Shown here piece by piece: positions 55,091-64,000 of a stretch of DNA of 64,000 nucleotides. This stretch comes from Niebla homalea (lineage: Eukaryota > Ascomycota > Lecanoromycetes > Lecanorales > Ramalinaceae): assembly GCA_019925105.1 (NCBI GenBank), contig JAHGAU010000010.1, forward strand, positions 1,550,001-1,614,000, in the 5' to 3' direction. The position numbers and the translations under genes were made by a program. Each line of letters begins with the position of its first letter. Within the stretch, counting starts at the first letter, position 1. The notes below the pieces were generated by a model, which saw only the letters and a program-made list of their open reading frames with translations, did no database searches and was not told where the DNA came from.

Positions 55091-58000
55091 ATTATATATT
55101 TTATTAAGATTATTAATTAGAAGGTTTAACGTTAAAGGTTATACGTTTTTCTTAAATAAGTTTAACCCTATTTTACGTATTATTACCTTACTTTTATTTC
55201 GAGATTTTTAATCTTTTATTATACCTTTTATTTTCCTATAATAGGCCTTAATCCATAATAACGGATAAAGGATAACCGTCTTCGCCTTTATTGGATCTGT
55301 TTTTAAGCCTATTTATTAAGCCCTTTTTACCGTAATTTATTAATTACCGCCTTAATAACCTTTCTATTAAGGGATTATTATTATTATTTTCCGGCTTACG
55401 GTTTAATTAAGTTTATTCTTCCTTATCTTTTAAATCGGCTTTTTTTAACGGCGATTCTTTATTATTAATACTTTTATTATTAAGAGAATATTCCTTTTCC
55501 TTTATTAATTTAATTTTATTAAATTATTAATTAAAATTATTTAAGAAATCACAGAAACGGTAACGTAAATACCGTATTTATAAAAAAAAACTTAAAGAAA
55601 TACTAAATTATATTTAAGAGTTAAAATAAAGTATAAAAGATTTCTTAATTATACTTATAAAGGATAAACGCCTTTATTTTATACGTAAAGTTTAACGTTA
55701 ATTCCTTAATTATACTTTTACCGATTTAATAAGTAATAATCGGTTCTTAAAAATAATTAAATATAAAAAAGTAATAAACGTATTTAAGAGAAAAAGCTTA
55801 ATATAATTAAAATTTAAATTATTAAAAGAGATCCGTATTATTACTTAATATTTATCTTTTAAAATATAATATACGTTGGACGATAATAATAAATTTAATT
55901 TATTAACTTTTATTTAATAAGCGATATTTATTATTTAATTATTAATATTTAAATACTTTAATTTATTTTAAAGTATTTATTATACCGGAAATCTTTAAAA
56001 GGACGTTAAGTAATATATTTATTTTATTGGGTTATAATAAACGATATTATTTACCATCCTTTATTATATATTTTAACCGAGGTTATTAAATAACTTTTAA
56101 ACTATATTCGGATTATATCTTTATTAAAAAGGAACTCAATATTATATTCTTAATATATTATAATACTTTAAGCTTTTTATTTCTTATATAATAATTTAAA
56201 GGAGAATAAAGGATCTTATTTTATACGGTATTAAGAATATTTAAGTACTTAATTATAATTTAAAAATTATTATAATATATAATAACTTTAAATTTATTAA
56301 AGGATAACGTAATAAGTAAATCGGAGATAACTGAAACTTTAAATCTATTATAATAACCTTAACGTTTAAGGGTAAAGGCTTTAAGGATTATTTCTTAATT
56401 TAAGATATATAATGACTTTAAGTAATTTTACTTTCGCCGCTTAATATTGCCCGTAAAATCGGATATAATAATAAGATTAAAAAATAAATATTAATTATTT
56501 ATAACCTTATTATTCCGGATATTAATTAATTTTTAGATCCGCCTTTATTACCTTAAGTCCTTTATTAAATACCTTTATAATAAAGCGAATAATATTAAAG
56601 ACTTTCTTTAATCCTATATTATACCGACCTTTAATAAATAAAAACCGTTTAAAATATCGTATTTCTTAATTAAATTAATTATAAAAAATAAAAGTATAAC
56701 TTTAAATAATATCGATATCCTTAATAATATTTATAATATATAATTCAGTATAAATAAAGGGAATATATTCTTTAATTAAGGCCTTTACCTTGTTTTTAAT
56801 AATCTTAAAATATAAAAGAGAATTTAAGTAATTAAATTATTACGATATAATATTTTAAAGGAACTATATAAGCGATTTAATTAATTAATAACGGGTATTA
56901 AATTATAATACCTTATTTATAATTATATTTAATTAATCTATAGGATTTATTTCGGCGGAAATACTTAAACGGATCCTTTAACCCTTTAATATATTACGAA
57001 CGCGTAAGGTAAAACCAGGGTAACGTAATTTAATAATTATAAAACGCTTGAAAATTTAATTATATATAGTTATTAATCGAGAATTATAAATCTTTAAATT
57101 CGATTTCTTTATTAAGAATAAAATATAATTATTTAACGATTAAAAAATATTTTACTTTAACTTAAATCGCAATATTAAACCTTATAAGAATCCGTCCTTA
57201 AATAGATTTCTCGTTAAATATAATTTTAATTATTAAGAATTAAGGAAGATTTATAATAACTTATTTATAATTAAGAATTCTAGAATTATTAATATTTTTA
57301 TATATTAACAGAGTTATTCTTAACGGTATACTTTATTATTAAATATAATAATATTAATTTTTTCCGATTCTTTTTACGCCGGATAACTATTATATTTTAA
57401 ATATAAGTAAACGGCGCATTAAATTATATTTAAGCTTTCCTTTATATATTATATATTACCGATTCTTTTATAACGGTAAAAAAACTTTAAAACGTAATAT
57501 TACTTAATAATATAATTAACTTATATAAAAAGGAAGATATAAGCTTAATAATAGATTACCTTTTTAAGCTTTTAAATAATTCTTTAAAAGCCTTTTAATA
57601 TAAACGGTTATATTATTTTAAATATAATAATATTCTTTTATAGAATTAAATACTTAATAACCCTTATTTTAATAAAGTTAAAATTATAATTAAGTCCTTT
57701 TTTAAACGTTTAAATTCCGACCGTTATCCTTTAAAATCCGCCGTTAATAATATTTAAATTTAAGTTATTTATTTTATATTATGATCCTTAATTTAATTTA
57801 AAATAAACCGGTACTTACTTTATTTAATTACTTATTTTTATTTAAACGGCTTAAAGAAATTAAATAATAATTATTTTAAATATAATAAATAATATTAAAT
57901 TAATAAGATTAACGATATTAATAAAATCCTTATTAGTATTTTAAATATCTTTAATACTTTTATTCTTATTAATATAACGGATAATCTCGTAAACCCGGTA

Positions 58001-58093
58001 AGCTTAACGATCCCGGCAAATATTTTATATAATAAATAACCTATTAAACCCTTTTAAATATTATACGGACGTCCGGTAACTATATATTAAACC

Positions 58094-58118
58094 TATACGG
58101 CGCGGTTTTATTATTTAA
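58094..58118. repeat. GC-rich motif, weaker copy 3
   Basis: Contains ACGGCGCGGTTTTA followed by an AT-rich stretch ending TTATTTAA, aligning with the other two copies over most of their length with a few changes. Confidence 0.4.
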
Positions 58119-58266
58119 CCCTTAATTCTTTTAATAATATACCCCTATATATTTATCTATTTAAATTACGCTTATTAATTTAATAGGTTTATTAATCGCT
58201 AACGTTCTTTTTTAAATTAACTTTTAAGTAACTTACGTAAAATAATAATAAAAATATTTAAATTAA

Positions 58267-61200
58267 TGATAAGGATCTGGAGTTGCACTTGTCCTGTTCT
58301 TATAGGACAATAGTATATACGTAAAGGATAGACTTTAGATAGATAGCTTATTTATCCTAAAGGATAAAGATTATATATACTATATACTTATAATAAAGTG
58401 TATAGTTTTTATTAATAATAGTAATAGCTTTTTTATTTTAACGAACATTAATATATTTATCCAGGATAAGAAATTTAGTGCCTCCATTAATATTAAATAT
58501 TAATCTATTTATTTATCCGCTTATTAAGCGCCCTCACACAGATAATAATTTCGTAAACGAACCCTTCATTAAGATATTATTTAGAGCATCGGATAAGAAA
58601 AGGATATATATAGTTCATAAAGATAGCCTTTATACGTTATAATTTAATTACGCTTATTATTATAAATATTCCGATCTATTTATTTAAGGATAGTAAAATA
58701 TCTTATTTAAGTAATTACGCTAACTTAATAAACGGGTAATATCTTTGCTAAAATAATAATTACGGTTTAAATAATAATTACGTTAATTTAATAAATGGGA
58801 TAACGTATTTATTTAAACGTTATTAGAATACGTAGTTAAGGAAGTTATTACTTATTATTTATAATTTATATTATCGGCGTTTATCTTATTCTTTTTATTC
58901 CTTATATTTATTTTATATAATAAATAAAACGTTTAATCTAACGGATATTAATTAAAATACTATTTATATAATATATTAGTTAAATGAATTTATTAGAATA
59001 TAATATAAATATATAGATAAACTTATAAACACGGAAACTTATCGTATAATATTTATTATTATATTAAATTATCCTATTCTTTATAGATTAATATGAGTTA
59101 TATTATTTATAATTAAATCGATACGGAATTCCTAGGATATATTTATCCTTAACCAATTATTAAAGTGGTTAATTAATAAACCATTTCTTCATATTATAAT
59201 AATTATTTTTTAGTGAAAAATAGCGTTTTTTTACGCTTTTATAAGTACGTCCGTTACCTTAAATAAAGGGACATTTACTTCTATAGTATTAACCGCGTTA
59301 AACTTATAAATATTAATATTAGAAACGATCTTTTATAATTTAATCGGATTAACCTTAAATATAATACTTATTAATATTAACGACCCGGACGTCCAAGCTA
59401 TTATATAAATAATTATCGTGGTTTATATAATAATTAATCCACCTATATATAAACCTCCCGGTAAATATAAACCCGCTGGCGAAAATACTCCGTCCGCTAA
59501 GGCCGGGATACCTCACTAGAGCGTAAATAAAGTAAGGTTCTTCTTTTTAAATTATGAGGATAAACCGATTATAACAAACGGAACGTCCGTTATAAAATAT
59601 ACTAATAAAAATACCTTTTTTAGGGATATATACTTATTTTTGGAGTATATAAATAATTATATGCGGCTTAAGGGCGCAAAACTTATCCGAAATAATTTAT
59701 GGATATACTTTAAAGGGGCTACTTTAACCTAATAAATATCCGAAATTTTATTTAAGACCAAATAATTAATTAAATTTAATATTAATTTTAACGAATAATC
59801 TATTATATTAATTAAGCATTTTAAATAATTAATAAATATAATATTAAATACCATCCTCCGTAAGAGATATATTTTTAAAAACGTAATTAATAAGCGTAAA
59901 TTTTGGGAGTACGTAAATAAGATTTTACGCTTATTTAAGGACGTTAAATTGTTTAACGTAAAAAATCAATTAAATATTATTTATAATAATATTAACCTAA
60001 AACTTCATTTATTACGTCTTAACCGGCTAAAAGAATCACTAAAGGATTTTATATTTGAGCTTAATAAAATTAAGTACGATTAATGGACATATACGTCCCG
60101 GAATACGCATTATAAATAATTATAAATTCTAAATCGTATCCTAAAAATAAAGCATATATATACGGAATAATATTTATACTCTTAATTAAATAATTAATAT
60201 ATTTTACGTTAAAATTATTAATAATAAGGCTCTTAACCACGATTATCCAATTTCCAGGGATAACTTAAGTACTTTTCATTATACCGTAAATATTAGAACA
60301 ACGTTTACCCAAATCGCCCTTACCAGAATAATTAATACCAAGGACAGGGATACTAAGGTTAAGCCTTAAGCGTAAACGCGTATTTATAATAATAAATCAT
60401 TACCCCACCTACTTTACGCTTATTAATATCTAATTAATTAAATACGTTAAATTCGCCCTTCCGTTTAAACGTTAATATAAATAATAACTATAATAATAAA
60501 CGCTTTAATAGGAATTGTTTTATACGTCCGTAAGTTTATTATAATAACTTTTAAGACGAGAATAAATTAAAAAATATTATCAATAATAAATATAATTAAA
60601 GCCGTAAAATATAATATACCGATAAGGATAAAGAGATATTTATTTTAAAATAAGGATAGTAATATAATGAATAAAAGCATAATATATCTTAAAAGTAAAG
60701 TATATCCAATAAAGAAACGGAATACTATTTTTTATCCTTAATTATTTCCGTTTTTTATTTTAAATATAGAATATATTTCAATAATAAAAATAAATTCTTC
60801 GGATATTTTAAGTAAATATAAGAGAAAAAAAATATAAAATATTAATCCAAAAATTAATTAAAGCGGACGGAATTATAAAAAAATATCTTATTAAAGTAAA
60901 CGGATTATTTATATAATATTATTAAAGTAAATATTATGTTATCCGCCTGTAAAATTATTACGTTAATAGTAAAATTTATTTCATTTATCCCAGGCTATAC
61001 GTTTCAAGGGTATACGTATATAACCTTTATAATAAATATTATTATAGCGTCCTTTAAGGTTTATGCAGACTCCGGTTATTTTATATTAATTATCAATTAA
61101 AAAATATTATTAAACGCTTTCCTTATAATTTAAATTAAATAGATACTTATATTAATATCCGTCCGTAAAATCGGAAATACTATATATTAAACGTCCGAAT

Positions 61201-64000
61201 TCACGGATATAATAATTGGTTTAAACGGATAGGTTAATAACCGAGCAATTACAGCGGAAGTTACGGTTAAAGTTTATATTATTAATAACCTAAAAGTAAA
61301 TTTATTAATAAAGAACGATATTATAATATTAAATAATATTATCCTTTACCTAAGTAAAAAGCATATGGTTATTGGTACGTATCAAGGTATTATCGTAAAT
61401 ATCGTTACAGAAGTAAAAGGATATTCGCTTATTTAATGTACCGTACGTTTAAAAAAGGCGGTTATTATTTTATTATATTTAATTATGAACGTATTTATTT
61501 ACTTTTAAGGATATCAGGCTTTACTTTTTAACCGAGATTTCCTCTTAAAACCTAAACGTATATTTAATCTTAATAAAGTAGGTAGCGTATATATATATAT
61601 TACCGATATAAATATATTATTTATTTAGGTATAGAACGTAATATTATTCTTTATCCGTATTAACTTAAAAATAAAACTTAGAAAACTTATTAAATATAAT
61701 AAATAAAGGTATTATATAGTATCCCCGGATAAGGTTTTATTTACTACTAGAAACGTTGTCTATTCTTAATGGAAGGATAAACTTATTAAAGCAATTATTA
61801 TTACTGGATATTTGTTATTTAAGTATATAAAGCCGGTAATGTTATTAAAAGGAATATAATCTTTATCCTTAGATATTTTAGACGTACTTATAATAATACC
61901 GGATAAACCATTTATTATATAGCTTCATTTTATATCTGAAGATAAGGAATATATAATATAAAACGGGATTACCGTTTATAATGAAATATTTATTACGTTT
62001 AAACTTACCGCTATAATAAATAAATTTCTTAAGCTCTAAATAAATTAAAAAGTAATAAATATCTTTAAAAACGAATAAATACCTATTTTCCTTAAGGAAA
62101 GAATAAACTTGAAATTAATAAGGGTATATCCGTTAAGGAATAAAGATCGTAAAGTTATTAATGAAATATTCAATAAGTTATATGAATAAAGTAAAATAAT
62201 TTAAATAAGTTATTTTACCAAATTTAATTACCCCGTATTCGTTATTTAACGCGATTTATTAAAGGGATTTAAGGGACATATAGTTATCGATATTTACGGA
62301 TTTAATAAAATTACCGAATCAGATATATACCCGATATTTTTATAATCGGAAACAATCTTAATAATAGCCGGTTACGTATATATTATAGTAATCAATACGT
62401 CCGGATATTTCCATTAATTTTATATTTAAGTTAAAAATCGTTATAAACTTATAGTTATCTTTTACCGTAATTAAAAATAATTCAATATCGTTATTATAAG
62501 ATATAAAGGATCTCCGTTTTACGTTTAACGATAAATTAATAAAATACTTCGTTTTTTTAAAATATTTATTTATATATTTATTAATAATATTATAATATTC
62601 TTTAATACGTTAAAAGAATATATATCTTATTTACGATAAATATTCGGAATATTTAAATAATAAAATATAAGTTTATTCCCGGAGAAATTATATTTCGGAT
62701 TTCCTTTAATAAAGTTACTTAAATAATATATAAATAATCTAGGATACTTAATATCTAAGGAGAAGATATAAGTAATTTAATCCTTAAAATTCTTTTATAA
62801 TCTTTATAATCTTAAAATATATTTAAGTTTTATAGGATGGTTAAAATTATTAATCAAACGTTATATTTAAATAGCGGAACCTCTTTAAAATCGGAAAATA
62901 TTATTAATTTATAATATTAATATAAATAAGATAAAAGGATAAATACGGAAACGTTTATTAATAAGGATATTAATTAAAATACCTATTAAAGTAGAGTTAA
63001 ATGCATATTAATAACTTTAAAAGGTATTTTTAAGTTTAATATTCTTTATTTATTATAATCCAAAACGTATTCTATATATCGACCTTAATGCGTTTAAATA
63101 AATAAGATTTATAATAATAGTATATTATATTAAAAATAACCTAATAAATGATTTATTTAACGTATTTAAGGTTTTTAAACGTTTATTTAACCTATTATAT
63201 TTCTTAATAAGATTTTAAATATAATGGAGTCTTATTATTAACCTATAGAGCTCGAAATCGCAGGGATTATATAGGTAATTAAGAAAATTAAATATATAAT
63301 AGAATTAAATTATTATATTATTTAAATTATTATTAATTACTCTGTTATTATTTAAATAAAATAATAAATATCGCTTATTATTTTAAATATTAATAAACTG
63401 AATCTTAGGTTGGTATATATAAATTAATACTTATAAATATTTAATTTTTATATACGTTATAAAGCGGGTAAGGTAAATACCGTACTAGATACGTTATTTA
63501 GATTGTAGAAAATCCTTACTTTATAGGAAAAAAGGAATATAGTATAAAATGGCGTTCTCGATACGTTATTTATAAGCGAAAATAACTCCAAAAACGTTTT
63601 TATTTATAATAATACTTTAATCGAAATAACCAACGATTTTAAAGAACGATTACTACGTAGGTATAAAAAGGATAAGTAATGGAAATAAATTATTATAATA
63701 CTTAAAATATTATTTGGTTAATTTAAATAATACGAAATAATACCTTAAAATAATAATATTTCTTCGCTATTAAAATAGAATAAATATATATTTTATTTAT
63801 TAAAGTAAAATGGAGAATTATATTATATTCCGGTAAAAGCCAATATCCACTTTTAACTTAAAGATAACGGACTATTATATTACGTATTACCATTTACCGG
63901 TAATAAATAATTAATTATTTTTCTATTATTATATTATAATATATTCCGTTTTATATATAATTATTTAAATTATAGCGGATATAATAAAACGCTTAATTAT
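58267..64000 (+). mobile_element. Second Ty3/gypsy-type LTR retrotransposon, RIP-inactivated, truncated by the window end
   Basis: Plus-strand order of remnants: a probable 5' LTR (starting TGATAAGGATCTGGAG at 58267, end uncertain near 58447); Gag around 59560-60360 (NYMRLKGAKLIRNNLWIYFK); an aspartic protease with Ala-Asp-Ser-Gly at about 61065-61076, followed by NRAITAEVTVKVY; RT from ~62140; an RNase H/integrase linker (YKAGKVNTVLDTLF near 63445-63490); and an integrase zinc-binding remnant at the end (YNYLNYSGYNKTLN). All frames contain RIP-type stops. No 3' LTR is in the window. Confidence 0.8.
62140..62800 (+). pseudogene. Reverse transcriptase remnant of the second element
   Basis: The frame reads KDRKVINEIFNKLYE, NYPVFVI, IDIYGFNKITESDIYPIFL and, at 62571-62600, YIFINNIIIF. 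The two catalytic Asp positions are Asn-Asn (AATAAT at 62583-62588), fitting two G-to-A changes. The thumb region follows (KEYISYLR, IFGIFK, FPEKLYFGFP). Several TAA stops interrupt the frame. Confidence 0.75.

Larger units (their letters stand above)
51076..58266. other. RIP-degraded AT-rich repeat sequence, elements unresolved
   Basis: About 7.2 kb of very AT-rich sequence, depleted of CpA/TpG and without an intact frame on either strand. Occasional near-coding stretches on the plus strand (around 51650-52300) are broken by TAA. A copy of the 27-bp GC motif sits at 55064-55090 and a weaker one at 58094-58118. I could not identify element ends, LTR pairs or protein families. Confidence 0.5.

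Noticed and set aside
41931..64000. CRISPR-like or satellite array in the AT-rich block
   Set aside because: No regularly spaced repeats beyond the 15-bp array and the LTRs; similarity among other stretches comes from AT composition.

Overview
The window looks like a piece of a filamentous ascomycete (Pezizomycotina) genome. Short GT-AG introns (45-194 bp) interrupt conserved eukaryotic genes, the gene set is fungal (KRE9/KNH1 wall protein, bifunctional THI6, yeast-type cystathionine beta-synthase, Pho85-type cyclin, AKR1), and the right third carries the CpA-to-TpA mutation signature of repeat-induced point mutation (RIP). The species cannot be named from the sequence alone.

Region 1 (1 to about 41,810) is an ordinary gene-dense block of roughly balanced base composition. 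In order it holds: the C-terminal end of a membrane-anchored protein; a CAX/VCX-type cation exchanger; an Xaa-Pro dipeptidase; a KRE9/KNH1-type wall protein; cystathionine beta-synthase; SRP receptor beta; the AKR1 palmitoyltransferase; TTI1; eIF5; THI6; dihydrofolate reductase (with an apparent frameshift); MED22; a glycine-rich repeat protein; CWC15; RRP45; a CLC chloride channel/transporter; a Ser/Thr-rich single-pass membrane protein; an isochorismatase-family hydrolase; a BTB/POZ protein; a PAP2/AUR1-like membrane protein; a disordered protein with a retropepsin-like domain whose catalytic Asp position is Cys; and a PHO80/PCL-type cyclin. Exon-intron structures were worked out by hand from splice signals and reading-frame continuity. 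The exon totals of the main multi-exon models divide by three.

Most of these are unlinked housekeeping functions: translation initiation, ER targeting, RNA processing, transcription, thiamine, folate and sulfur metabolism, ion transport and wall assembly. There is no biosynthetic cluster. Several pairs share short divergent promoters (SRP102/AKR1, CWC15/RRP45, isochorismatase/BTB).

Region 2 (about 41,810 to 64,000) is a very AT-rich block. It starts at a GC-rich hairpin-forming junction and consists of RIP-mutated transposable elements. One complete LTR retrotransposon (44,181-51,070, minus strand) has 144-bp LTRs, a 5-bp target duplication (ATTAT) and 17 LTR differences that are all transitions. 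A second Ty3/gypsy-type element (from about 58,267, plus strand) runs off the window end. It has recognisable gag, protease, reverse transcriptase, RNase H and integrase remnants, and its RT Asp pair reads Asn-Asn. I saw no intact gene in this block, which resembles silent heterochromatin.

I did not find a clearly new multi-gene system. The most unusual signals are the retropepsin-like domain lacking its catalytic Asp, the mosaic escape from RIP inside the LTR element, a 27-bp GC-rich motif recurring in the AT-rich block, and the DHFR frameshift.
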